A stretch of DNA of 64,000 nucleotides from Massariosphaeria phaeospora (Eukaryota; Ascomycota; Dothideomycetes; Pleosporales), in NCBI GenBank assembly GCA_011032825.1, contig JAADJZ010000008.1, forward strand, positions 1,588,559-1,652,558, in the 5' to 3' direction. The position numbers and the translations under genes are program-made. The notes below the pieces were generated by a model, which had not been told where the DNA came from, did no database searches, and saw only the letters and a list, made by a program, of their open reading frames with translations. Of this stretch, positions 24,064 to 34,480 are shown piece after piece. How positions within the stretch are numbered: the stretch's first letter is position 1; every line of letters starts with the position of its first letter.

Positions 24064-26183
24064 TATGCTTCGAGTGCTGGACGAGAGTGTCCGCGAAGCT
24101 GGCAACCACAAGCAGAAAAAGAAGGGAAGTCAGAAGGAAGTCCGAAAACGAGCACAGGTGGCAGGCGCGCCTTTTTGTTCAGGCCAAATTTACGACTCAG
24201 ACTGGACTATGGAGCCAATGAGAATCTACGCCAACACGTCAGCCCCAGCATCGCTTGCACTTTGTTACAGGAGGCGGCATTCTTCTGAGGCGTCCTAGGC
24301 GCTACACTAGATCTGGGACAGTAAATTGGCAGTGCTCTCCACCGGGGAGTATCGAAGAACGCCCAGCGGGGATAGGGGCGTGCACTCCCGGGAGTAATGC
24401 CTGGGTAGGCGAACTGCTCATCAGCTAATTTGCCTTGACGCACATACGGTCAACAGCCAAGAGCCCCTCAAGCTCATACCAAGCGGTAAACGGAGGGTAG
24501 ACCTGAGACGTGTCAAGGGTGTCCCCAGCGGTTCGAAAAACCGTCGAATTTCCGCATTAAGATAGAAAGATCCAGCACAGCGTGACACTACATATAAGAT
24601 TTGTATGCTGCATCACAGCTCAGCGGAGAGAACTCATGTTCCCTAGATAGAAGGGCGCTTCCCAGGGAATACAGAAGTAGTATAGATGCAAATGTTCCTG
24701 TACGGAGTACACCGCTCCAGGGCCAGAAGCGGCTCGTGCGGAAGCTGAAGAAAAGTGACGTGGGCCATAGCCGGAGATCGAGGCCTAAGACGAGCTGGGG
24801 TATTATTGATCGAGCATGTTGGTGAGGGCTGGTTATGCCGCGTAGCAGCAATGTTTCAGATGTGTGGTGGGAGTCCAAGGACGCGCCATCCCAAAGACGG
24901 CTAGCCTAGGTACCGTTCACGATCCTTCGGATCCTGAGGTGCAGGGCTGGAACGGACATCAAACCAAAGCGGATGTTAGTGAACGAAGTCCGCTCTTCTC
25001 GCGTGTTCGCATGCCCGACGGAGTTCAGCCTCAGACTGCGGCGTTGACAGAAACACCGGCGATAGCTTGGTCTGCCTCCGCAGACTGCCAGTACAAATAC
25101 ATCAACCTATCCAGCTCGCGTTGCTGAGAGTTGGGCGATTTGTGACGGCTTCATGACGGCTGAGTCGAAATTTTCCCTAACCTGGAAGCAGATGGTCTGA
25201 TATGTAAGCGCTCGTGTTCGGGTTGTTAAAAGATGCACGCCTAACGGACGAAATCGGTACCGCGACTAGGATCTGCGGCTCCGACAAAAACACTTTCCTG
25301 ATGAGTCGGAGAAAAGACAGCAGTCGAAAATCTTTGTTATTGAGGCGAGCCCTCTTCTTAAAGAAGGATCTCCAAGTTTCGATAAGTTGGCTTCGCCTGT
25401 GTAGAGCAGGCTTCTTCTCTTGTCATGATTACTCTTCGTAGGGTGAGCGGGTGAAGAGCTGATGTGGCATTATGGGCATGGGGCGCCTTAAACTCGCTGG
25501 TATTGCTAAATATATGCCCATCTCGAATCGGGCTGCAGGCAGTAGTACTCTCCACAGGATCTTGGCCGAATGCAGCATTTCTAGTCTCGCGCCCCTTCCA
25601 CTCTGCTCACATGCTTTCAGCATCGCCTCCAACAGATCCTTTCTCGCTCTGTCAAAGCTTAGAAATCGATATCCACAGAACAGCGGAACTCCGGTTGTTA
25701 AGATCGACATCCAACCCATCCGCAGGGCGGGCTTGATCCCGTACAGGGCATCTACGCAAGAAACCACCACGTAGCCACAAAGCTCTCCATCCAAGAAATG
25801 TGACACTTACAGACCACCTAGACCATAATCCTATCATAATCCTACGTCATAAACCGTTTCTGTTACATTAGCAAGTCCATGGGCATCGTAAGAGGAGTGT
25901 GCTCAAACTACATGCAATGGCGCTTAAACTCCATCTTTCCTCAATCCTCTCCAATCGACGGAATCTATGAGCATGTCGCTTCACGTTAGCATTCGGCATG
26001 GGAGACTCAGTGTCCAGATGTCACTGACACTGTGAGGTCGCTTCCAAGGTTTGCTGTGCCGGGTGCCGCCCGCAAGTCTGCACGTGACCGGCGACCCCGC
26101 ACTAACCCCACCTGCACCACACTCACACCAAAGCGCCCTCTCGCCGGCTACGTCACCGCGTCACGCCTGCAGCCGCAGAGTAC
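24064..26183. other. Gene-poor 2.1-kb stretch
   Basis: The Kelch gene promoter lies at the left end. Between 24300 and 25900 ORFs are short and mutually overlapping; one reverse ORF (25429-25806) reads more protein-like but lacks an ATG and a partner exon. No RNA gene was recognised. Confidence 0.5.
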
Positions 26184-26799
26184 ATGATGACATCTGCCCC
26201 CGCCGATTCCAGCAGTGCTCTCTTCCAACGCATCCACGACCTCTACCAGCAGAAGCCCAACTTCACGCAATACATCGGCCAATCCGATCCCGTCTCCGAC
26301 CACCACGCCGACAAATTCGAGTCCCCTTTACGAAACGAACACTCCACTGCCGCACAAGTTCGGCGCTGTCTGTTCAACACTTCCGGAGGAAACATCATCC
26401 AGAAGCGCAAGAAGATCCCAGACATGCCTGTCCACCCAGCCGAAGAGAACGTCAGCAGCGGCAGTACGTGCCCACCCTCGCCCGCCGTAGACTCTACTAC
26501 GAGCCCTTCGTGGTCCCGCATGCTAACAGCCGGCCTATAGGCATCACCGATCAGGTGGCCAAGGAGTCGTCCGACTCGACCGCTTCGACCGCTCCCATGC
26601 ATCAAGAGGACAACAAAGTCACGTCGGGCGGTTCCGTCAGCGCAAACGCACACAAGGCCAACCCCGTATGCTTCACCTCTATTTCTCTTGTGCGCAGCAG
26701 CTAGCTAACATCGCACAGGGTCCCGTCATGGCCCAGGACATCGGCAAGCCTGCCAGCAAGGAAGAGCTGAAGAAGCGCGTCGAGGAGCTGAACAAATAA
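26184..26799 (+). CDS. Small hydrophilic conserved-looking hypothetical protein
   Basis: Three exons (26184-26463, 26541-26665, 26719-26799) with GTACGT and GTATGC donors give 161 residues; a second ATG sits directly after the first. The protein has no signal peptide and no membrane helix. It begins with SALFQRIHDLYQQKPNFTQY, a short amphipathic region, then has basic (IQKRKKIPDMP) and Ser/Thr-rich disordered parts, and ends with a charged helix (SKEELKKRVEELNK). I do not recognise a named family. Clean splice junctions that restore a single frame through three exons support a real gene. The overlapping longer ORF from 26051 runs through the introns and is a shadow. Confidence 0.65.
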
Positions 26800-27885
26800 G
26801 CGGACAACTTCAAGAAAGATAGTGACAGTAGGGACTTGTAAGGGTCTTCTATCTAGCATAGGCATTGTGGGGTACTGTATAATGGGTATATAAGGGTATG
26901 GTGGCAGACGGCTGTCTGGATATCGATCTATGGCGGGACATTCGTGTATACTGTTTAGGGATAATGCATCAAGATATTGGAGAACTGTGCACAATTCTAT
27001 CATCAGCATATCACAAACTCACTATTGACACATCTATCACTCTCTCTTTCCTACGAAGGAATAACCCCCAAGTACAACTTCCACTAAACATCACCTCTGC
27101 CAAGGACCAGGTCCCCCGAAATTTCGAACATCATCCATAGCGTTCACAGCACCCACTAGACAGTTCCTCGTTCCAATTAACCCCAGTGAATAAACAATAC
27201 CTTCACGCGACGCAATACGGCAGCGTATCAAAAAAAGGGTGGAACGTCATTCATCAGTGAAATACCCACATACCAACCGACCGTTCACCGTACCAGCGAC
27301 GCCTTTCCAACCAACCCATCCGCGCTCTCTACAAAGGCGGTGAATCACCTCCACCTCATCACCATGTATGTTCCCGTCCCGGATGCCGCCCACCGCCCGC
27401 CGACGGAAACCCGCATACGGCTGCCCATCTACGTATGAGACAAACGCAACAAGAAACCCCTTTGCTGCAGTGAATGATTTGCGTCGTTTCACTCGCTCAG
27501 CTTTCAACTGAACTGTTCTGTCCTGTTCATCGCGCGACTGTTCTGTTCTGTTCGGTTCGGTTCAGTGAAAATTTGCTTGTACCGCGAGCGACACTTTGCA
27601 AATTTTCATTCACTGGTCCTTGGTATTTCAGAACCGTGGTCTGCACGTTCCGAACTGCCTGCTGCCTTGCCTCTGCACCACCACTACACGCGCAAACCAC
27701 AACACACCACAACACGCCGCCAACCGACACAGACCCGACGCCGCCGCGAGGACCTCGACTGACGACTGACTGACTGACTGTCGCCTTGAACCCGTACGAC
27801 TGCTTAGCTTAGCTTAACTTAGCTTAGGTTACAACATGACTGACAACATTAGCTTACAACATGACTGACAACATTAGCTTACAAC
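26800..27885. other. Intergenic with simple repeats upstream of a gene
   Basis: It contains pentanucleotide-like TTCTG/TTCGG repeats at about 27520-27565, a GACT run at 27757-27780 and TTAGC-type repeats at about 27801-27830, leading into the triplicated start region of the next gene. A reverse open frame at 27247-27507 lacks an ATG and was not accepted as a gene. Confidence 0.55.
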
Positions 27886-27900
27886 ATGACCGACAACAAC
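27826..27900 (+). repeat. 25-bp unit present three times, each with an ATG in a different frame
   Basis: The unit ACATGACTGACAACATTAGC recurs so that ATGs fall at 27836, 27861 and 27886. Because the period is 25, they occupy all three reading frames. The first opens a 10-codon uORF ending at TGA 27866-27868. The second opens a 34-codon frame ending at TGA 27963-27965, inside the main gene. Only the third starts the 389-residue protein. Confidence 0.85.
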
Positions 27901-29055
27901 CCCGCGATGCCAGAGGAAGAAGCCGCTCGCGTCAAGCGGGAGGGTACGGACGAGTCGACGGATGAAGACTTGGCCAAGATGCTGCGTGATCTGGACGAAG
28001 AGATGGAGAACGCGCAGGAGAAGAAGAAGAAGAAGAAGAAGAAAGAGATGGAAGACAAGACCGACGATGAAAACGTGGTCAGCGACACGAAGCGCGAAGA
28101 CTCCATGTCCGCTACCGACGGCGACGGTGACGGCGACATCCCCGTCATGAAAAGCGAGTCCAACGACAAGCCGCTCGACGACCGCGTCGCCCCATCCCAT
28201 TCCTCCTCGACCCCCTTCGACGACAACCCCCCTCAGTCCTTGCAAGACTCGCAGCAGCCCTCCCCAGCGGAACCCGACGAATTCGCCACGCTGATGCAAG
28301 ACATCGAGCCCCTGGACTCCGCAAAGCACGCCGACCTCATCGTGGACATTGACACGCGACTGCCCTACCGCCACGGCTGGCCGCTCCTGCCCGTGCTCCC
28401 CGTCACCACCACGCACGACAACATTCCCAAGCTGCTCGGCGCCGCGAGCCCGCACGTCAACGCGCTCCGCGAACTGCTGCGCCCGTTCCTGGGTTCCCCT
28501 CCCGTCACCGTGGCGCACCGCTTCAACGCCGGCACTGCGCCCAACAAAGCCACCCTGACCCTCTGCGTGCAAGCTGACATGCCCACCGCCGCCAATTCCA
28601 AGTCCACCGCTGCCGCCGACAAGTCCACCACCGCCGCCGACGCGCCCCCCAACGCCAACTGGCTCGCCGCCATCCGTGCCTTCCGCACCTACACCCACAC
28701 CCACAACCTCACCCTCTCCATCGAGATCCTCGACCCGCGTGCCTGGTCCCCCGGCCTGTACACTTTGCCCATCCTCGCGACCGAAACCGAGCTCGTCAAG
28801 ACCATCAAGAAGAAGCAGCACGGCATCGTGAAGCTGCTGAACGAGTGCGGGGCGCCGTGGACGAGCCTGGACTTCTCCTACCGCGGGCTGGGGCGCAAGC
28901 GGGCGGAGTGCAAGCCGACGGTGCGGGTTGGCACGCCGGTTTCGAACCGCGCGGTTTGGTGGGAGCGCGTGGTGAAGGAGTTGGAGGGGAAGTGCGAAGG
29001 TAAGTTTGAGGTTGAGATTGCGTTTGCGCAGATGGTGAAGTATGCGGCTGTGTGA
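27886..29055 (+). CDS. Hypothetical protein with acidic/lysine-rich N-terminus
   Basis: A single exon encodes 389 residues from ATG 27886. Residues 1-150 are highly charged and disordered, with a run of eight lysines encoded by an AAG repeat (28021-28044) and many Asp/Glu/Ser. From about residue 150 the protein becomes ordered (LIVDIDTRLPYRHGWPLLPV, later RAFRTYTHTHNLTLSIEILD and WTSLDFSYRGLGRKRAECKP), which looks like a compact C-terminal domain of roughly 230 residues. There are no membrane helices. I do not recognise the family. The GC-rich coding strand produces a long antisense ORF that is not a gene. Two upstream ATGs created by the 25-bp repeat could limit translation. Confidence 0.75.
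   Translation: MTDNNPAMPEEEAARVKREGTDESTDEDLAKMLRDLDEEMENAQEKKKKKKKKEMEDKTDDENVVSDTKREDSMSATDGDGDGDIPVMKSESNDKPLDDRVAPSHSSSTPFDDNPPQSLQDSQQPSPAEPDEFATLMQDIEPLDSAKHADLIVDIDTRLPYRHGWPLLPVLPVTTTHDNIPKLLGAASPHVNALRELLRPFLGSPPVTVAHRFNAGTAPNKATLTLCVQADMPTAANSKSTAAADKSTTAADAPPNANWLAAIRAFRTYTHTHNLTLSIEILDPRAWSPGLYTLPILATETELVKTIKKKQHGIVKLLNECGAPWTSLDFSYRGLGRKRAECKPTVRVGTPVSNRAVWWERVVKELEGKCEGKFEVEIAFAQMVKYAAV
28021..28044 (+). repeat. AAG microsatellite coding for Lys8
   Basis: Seven AAG triplets followed by AAA encode eight consecutive lysines inside the hypothetical protein. Length variation would keep frame and change only the lysine count. Confidence 0.9.
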
Positions 29056-29426
29056 GCGGCGGGTTTCTGAGCTTCGAGCACTGGGGAAGACCGTTGGCTA
29101 CTAGGCGTTGCAAAAAAGCTACGGCGGTTATCTGTGGATTGTGGGATTGATGGATGTGGCTATCAGGCCGACACACTGTTTCGACGCCGTGAGAAGTTCC
29201 CGAAGGCAGCGAAAAGAAGGAGCAAATATGCTTGATTTGAGACAGCAACATGTCACCTCAGCCAGATATCGAACCAAAAATCCTGAGCTCTTATGTAGTT
29301 CAATGATGCGGATTCCTATTAGCCGTGTATTTCCTACCAACTTATCAATGCAGTAGGGTTTACCGCCCACCATCAATAACGCCAACGCAATGCTCTTGAA
29401 CCGAATTTAAAATAGACCCGCTCGTC
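29056..29426. other. Convergent 3' region
   Basis: This spacer between the 3' ends of the Lys-rich protein gene (+) and the metalloreductase gene (-) holds no coding sequence I can support. Confidence 0.6.
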
Positions 29427-31623
29427 TCAGTACGCGAAGCTCTCCGTATGCAGATAAATGCCTTGAGCCCCAGTCCCCTTGTGCACCGCTCGTTCGTCAC
29501 TCAGCGCGCAGACATCTTGCTTGACATCAGCGACTAGGCCCTGCGGTCCACACACCACAACAGCAGACTCGCCAAGTGCCTGTTCGAGTGATCTGCGGAT
29601 GATGTCGCGCGGCTTCGGCCGGCCCGAGATGACTGTTATTGAAGGGTGGACAAGTGGCTTCTGCTTTAGTGACGATGGTGTTGATGAAATGCCGGACAGA
29701 GGGCGTGCTATGGCGTTCGATGGATTTTTAGGTTTACTGCAATTGCACTCGTAAATGACGTCCGCGGGCCTGGTATCATCTACCGCTGTCTTGCAACAAC
29801 ATGTGCCATCCGGACCGCACGTAGTCGCTCCTGCGTTGGGTGACAAGGAAGCAGCCGAGACCTCCCGAACTTGGTCTTTCGATTCGAGACCTTTACTCTC
29901 TTCGTCAAAAGACGAGCTCCGCCTTCTAAGCTGAACTACGCCATGCTGCGGCTCCGGAGGTCTCGTTGGCTGGGCATCTAGATTCGGCACAGTCATGGCT
30001 GATAGGATCGTCTTATGTTCTTCAGTAAACGTCTCATCACAAGTGACAAAGATAGTAAGCTCAAGCTTAATGTCCCGCAGCTTCTCTTGCAGAGCCTGGA
30101 ACTCCGAGAACACCGATGAGAGTTTTTCGGAAAACCAACTCAATTGTGCCCGACTCTTGACAACCCACACGAAACGAACGTGGCGAATGACAGCACCCTT
30201 CTGGGATGCGAATAGCGAGCTAGTGCTTCGATCCGGGCTGGAATTCTCTCTCCAGCCTTGTAAAATATCCCGAAGTAATGGAACGGTATAAGTAGCGCCG
30301 GTGCTACCCGCAAGTAGTACAACACTATCAAACTGACGCAAAGGTCTCAGGCATCCATATGGACCCTCGATTGCTACTGCTAACGGGTGAGATTGGGGAG
30401 AAGTTGTGGGTCCGTGTACTTTCTCGGCATGTCTGAAGAAGCGTTGTGTTCCACCAGTCTCAGCTTTGACCAGGAACTCCATTCTGCCGTCCGCCGGAAT
30501 TGATGCGATCGTGAATGGATGGCTCTGTAGAGGTACAATCGAATGGCATGATAAAAATACATGCTGTCCCGGCGACCAACTTATGGGTGGGTTCTGGATG
30601 ACGATGCGGGTAGTTTTGTGTGGCAAAGGCGTGAACTCGGCTTTGCATGCCCAGAAGCCCGACATCTGACCGGCGTTGCGCTGTTTTGGATGAAAAAATG
30701 AAACATTGGCATACAACGTTCGCAATGCTCGTACGCTGCGGTCAAAGAAAAAGATCCCAATGGGTAGCCAGATGTAGATGTGGACTTCGGCCGGTGTATG
30801 GATATAGACGAAACCAATCAGGACTGCAAATGAAATCAAATGTTGCAAAACGAACAGCTCATAACTCCAGCCCCGGATGGGCGTCATGGAACTGAAGACT
30901 ATCCATATCAGCACGCCCCAAGCCACCAGGCCCTTCCAGACTAGGGTATTTTCTTTCAATTGTACACCGATATAATCGTAGGGAGCCCAGGCGGAGAGGA
31001 AGTAGCCCATGTGTATGGTCGCCGTGAGGAGCAAGCATCTGGCACACCAGCGGTGGAGCCAGTTGAGACGTTCGTAACTGACGCCTGTTAGAGTACCGAT
31101 GATGTTGTTCTTTCCGGCGAGAAGAAAGATCAGCGGCAACTGTGCGATGGTAATGACTCCACATCGGTAGCCAACATCTTCTCGCGAGAACTGGCCATAT
31201 AAATCCAAACCGTAGAAGCACAGCACGAGTAAGACTACTATATTAGCAGATATGAGGCTGGTCCGGCCTACAGTAGGGAGCCGAAATATGCGATCCTTGA
31301 TAGGTATTCGGATCGAGTAATGTGATGCCTCGCGCATCATCGCATAGAGGGTTGCGCCGCCGAGGAAGAACCATGACTCTGGTTTCGCTGGTGTCAGCGA
31401 CCCAGATGTGACTGCAGCCAGCCTGAGACGTGTGAGCAAAGCGTCTTGACAGCCGGAAGAGCACTCACCTCTGTCTATACAAGGCATAGTTGAACATGTT
31501 TACGAGCGTCGCGACACCGACTGCGCTGCCCACAACGGCCCAATACATCTTTGGGAAGTCGAGCAGCGGGGGCACTCCCCCCATGGCCATGGAGCCCATG
31601 GCCGAATGATGGTGACCCGCCAT
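29427..31623 (-). CDS. FRE-family ferric/cupric metalloreductase
   Basis: Two exons (31623-31469 and 31422-29427) give 716 residues. Multiple helices form a ferric-reductase core with two HX13H heme pairs: His175/His189 (LHRW...TIH) and His246/His260 (QHLISF...YIH). The cytosolic flavin/NADPH part shows HPFTIAS (353-359, FAD), EGPYG, LAGSTGATYTVPLLRD and VVVCGPQG (NADPH). The enzyme moves electrons from NADPH across the plasma membrane to reduce Fe(III) or Cu(II). Two oddities point to copper: an extracellular N-terminus MAGHHHSAMGSMAMGG, like a CTR ectodomain, and a Cys-rich insertion (CGPDGTCCCK...YECNCSKP, residues 587-613) before the last NADPH motif. It is divergent from a CTR gene with a shared promoter. 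It may equally serve iron. Confidence 0.93.
31433..31440 (-). promoter_or_regulatory. Mac1-like copper-response element match (TTTGCTCA)
   Basis: TTTGCTCA, read on the reverse strand inside intron 1 of the metalloreductase, matches the yeast Mac1 copper-response consensus TTTGC(T/G)C(A/G). The location in an intron and the short length mean it may be chance. Near matches occur in the other two copper-gene promoters (32048-32055, 33382-33389). Confidence 0.3.
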
Positions 31624-32512
31624 TGCTCGTCGCTATCTGAGTTTTCCAATATGGTGCGCGGAATGGAGATTATCTGCGCGAAACGCTTGCTGTGCGATGT
31701 GCGACTGTCGGTTCCGGCGACGTCAGAGAGCCTGGCCAGGGATTACAGCTTCGGGACACGGGCGGTAGTTATCATGCTGGGGGGACAGTATTCGGGAGCG
31801 GTGGCGTGGTGGATAGATAGCGATGGCGGCCTTTCGTTCCCTCAGCGAGAGGAGTGCAAGGAGGCCGTGGACTGCCGCTGATGACAGCAATGGCTAGCTG
31901 CCGTGGGCCCGGAATTCACTCTGGAGTGCTGCTGCACCGTGCAAGCCCCATCTCGATGCACCTGTTCGTGTTCGTGGGTCGCGTTGCTTCCGGCAGTGGC
32001 GTTGCTTGTTGCTTGTTGCCTGCCCCGCGCGCGCTGGCCAATCAAAACTTGCTCAAACGGTCGCAGCCAGACCACCACCACTTCCACGCAGACGGCGTGT
32101 GTTGTCTGTTGCTGGGGCCGGGCACGGCAGGCAAGAGTGAATGCAAAGCCAAAGGTGTCCGCTCGGGAGTCGCCATGTGCCATGTGCAGCCAGGGTGAAC
32201 TCCCCTCCCCATTGACACGCCCTTGCATCCGCGACATCGCACGCTTCATCATTCTCTTGTCATCGCTTTCTGTCGCGGCCTCATCCGCAACTCTCTCGGC
32301 CGCCCGCAACCCCTCGCACATGCACTCCCGTGCGTCCGTGCTAAGGCTCGTCCGAAGCCCCTCCAAGAGAAGCCAAGTTGTGTCTTCGTGGCAGCCTTCG
32401 ACACCTTTAAACAGCCGCGGCCGCCCACTGTTGCACGGTAGTCTGGCACTCACTTCTTCACAAACAGCACCCTGACCAACACTCCTCGACATCGCTACGC
32501 TAATTCATCACC
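31624..32512. promoter_or_regulatory. Shared divergent promoter, metalloreductase and CTR genes
   Basis: 889 bp separate the two start codons with no supported ORF between. Visible elements are a CCAAT box in GGCCAATCA (32038-32042), a CTTGCTCA near match to a copper-response element (32048-32055) six bases after it, and pyrimidine-rich sequence before the CTR start. The arrangement suggests co-regulation by metal status; this is inference. Confidence 0.55.
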
Positions 32513-33152
32513 ATGGTTGCACACGGCGCCGACCACGATATGTCGGCCATGGCCTCGACGGGGCATGCGCACGGATCCGATGCGACTTCCTCTGGAGGCA
32601 TGCAGATGACCTTCTTGACCGCGACCAACACCCCGCTCTACTCGAACTCGTGGACTCCGGCAAGCGCTGGCGCCTATGCTGGGACCTGCGTCTTTCTCAT
32701 TCTTCTCGCCGTCACCCTCCGCGCCCTGTTCACAGCTAAGAGCTTTCTCGAGGCCCGAGCCATAGAATCGGCTTTGAAACGACGATATGTGGTGGTGGCG
32801 GACCAACCGTCGGTAACAGACAAGGCCATGAACGATGCCAGCTCCACAACCGGCATCTTGACCACGAACGGGGTGCAGGAGGACGTGAAGGTGGTCTCGG
32901 CGCCTGTCAAGCACATCCAGCCATGGCGATTCGGCGTGGACCTCCCCCGAGCGCTGCTTATGACCGTTGCCACCGCTGTTGGCTATCTTCTGTGAGCAGG
33001 CCTCTTCCCTCCCTATTGAAGACGGCTAACGGTGTTCCAGTATGTTGGCAGTCATGACGTACAACGTCGGATACTTCTGCTCTGTCCTGGCCGGCGCATT
33101 TATTGGCGAGCTGGCGTTTGGACGATTCGGCCACGGTGCAATGTCGATGTAA
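32513..33152 (+). CDS. CTR-family high-affinity copper transporter
   Basis: Two exons (32513-32991 and 33041-33152) give 196 residues. The extracellular N-terminus is His/Met-rich (AHGADHDMSAM, then GGMQM), as expected for Cu(I) capture. Helix 1 is GAYAGTCVFLILLAVTLRAL. After a cytosolic loop, helix 2 carries the essential MxxxM (Met161/Met165 in LLMLAVMTYNV) and helix 3 the GxxxG packing motif (Gly178/Gly182 in GAFIGE). These are the defining CTR signatures; the protein forms a trimeric Cu(I) pore in the plasma membrane. The splice lies just before the MxxxM helix. There is no CxC/HCH tail. It sits between a metalloreductase and a BIM1-like copper protein. Confidence 0.94.
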
Positions 33153-33744
33153 TGGAATGCCATCAACACGGTTCAGGCTTTATCAGCGACCGGGCAAAGG
33201 GCTTCATAGCTTGAGTGTTGAAATGCTGTACTGGCCCGCCAGGTCCCAGAAGATTTGTTGATTTAACTGCCATTCGCTGTAATTCTGGACTCTGGCGTAT
33301 GTACAACCCAGGGTGCAGGGCTGCGGCTAGCGTGAACCCTCTCTGCCGATCTGCCACTAGCCACCACTAAACTCGCTCATATCTGCTCAACTTCGCGCCT
33401 CTCACGGTTCCCCCACTCTCACTCATCAGCGCCGTCTGGCGCCAGCAGCCACTCCCGGGTTGCTGTTCGCCGTTGATGCGGCGCTGAGCCCGATCTGTTC
33501 GATCGTGCTTTGTGCCTCGGAGCGGCCACGCGAAGACGCACCCTGCATGCCGGAATACACGGCAGGCGGGGAGCTCCTGCTTGCAATAAGTAAGGACCCA
33601 TGCCCAGACATAGCTGTGTACAGCTACTTGTATTCTCCAACACCGCGCTACCTGCAGAAAGTATCGTTATTACATCTCATCCTACCCATTGAAGTCCCCA
33701 ATTGAGCCCACCACATCCACCTACCCCCACTCCGACCCCTCAAA
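33153..33744. promoter_or_regulatory. Intergenic/promoter of the X325 gene
   Basis: 592 bp between two same-strand copper genes. It has a TCTGCTCA near match to a copper-response element at 33382-33389 and a C-rich leader just before the start. Small ORFs here show no family features. Confidence 0.45.
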
Positions 33745-34480
33745 ATGCGCACCGCCCTCGCCTTCTCCACCGTCCTCTCCCTGACCTCCGCCCACTTCAC
33801 CCTCGACTGGCCCACTGCGCGCGGCTTCTCAGACGACACCGCAGGCAACTTCCCCTGCGGCGGCCTCGATAGCGTCAAAACCCCGCGCACGTCATGGCCG
33901 GTATCAGGCGCGCCCGTCCAGCTAAACATGCACCACGACCAGACCCGCGTCGCCGTGTACATATCCATTGGCGAGGACCCGGGCAGCAACTACAGCGTCA
34001 TGCTGAAGCCGCAACTGTCCATGCAGGGGCTCGGCGATTTCTGCGTCGGCAGCGTCAGTCTGCCTGAGGGTCTGAACGTCACGGATGGCACGCCCGCGAC
34101 CATCCAGGTCGTGACTAACGGCGACCCGAGCGGCGGCCTGTACCAGGTAAGACACACATCACACACAGCTGTCGAATTGGCGACGTGAACGACTGGCTGG
34201 CTGGTTGCTGACGTCCTGACAGTGCGCCGACGTGACGTTGACCACCAAAACCCTCTCGGAACAGGACTACGGCAGCCACTGCAAAAACCGAACAGGCGTC
34301 AAGGTCGTCGAGGAGAACATCGCCGGCAACCCCAACGGCACTGCTTCTGGGGACTCACCATCGCAGTCGGCCGCGCCGAGCGGCACAGCTGCGCCTCCGC
34401 CCTCTGGCGGCGCTGTCCTTCCTACGGCGGCTCCGTGGTTGTTTGGCGCTGTGGGCTTGGCTGGGTTGGCTTTGTTGTAG
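33745..34480 (+). CDS. X325 / BIM1-like LPMO-related copper acquisition protein, GPI-anchored
   Basis: Two exons (33745-34146 and 34223-34480) give 219 residues. The signal peptide (MRTALAFSTVLSLTSA) ends right before His17, which becomes the mature N-terminus. HFTLDWPTARGF...PCGG is the hallmark opening of the X325 family, whose members bind Cu(II) through the N-terminal His, an internal His and an Asp and lack LPMO catalysis. LNMHHDQ (His63/His64, Asp65) supplies candidate second ligands. A Ser/Pro-rich stalk ends in SGGAVLPTAAPWLFGAVGLA..LL, a GPI-attachment signal. N-glycosylation sequons are present (NYS, NVT, NRT, NGT). In Cryptococcus the homologue Bim1 works with Ctr1 in copper uptake. 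Here the gene lies directly downstream of a CTR gene. Confidence 0.9.

Noticed and set aside
25429..25806. 125-residue reverse ORF with a hydrophobic stretch
   Set aside because: It reads somewhat protein-like but begins at GTG, has no upstream ATG exon I can splice to it and matches no family I know.
27247..27507. 86-codon reverse open frame
   Set aside because: It looks mildly coding-like (FLVAFVSYVDGQPYAGFRRR) but starts at TTG and runs upstream only into pentanucleotide repeats; no ATG exon found.
27874..28821. 315-residue antisense ORF over the Lys-rich hypothetical gene
   Set aside because: A Gly/Val-rich shadow created by the codon bias of the real forward gene.
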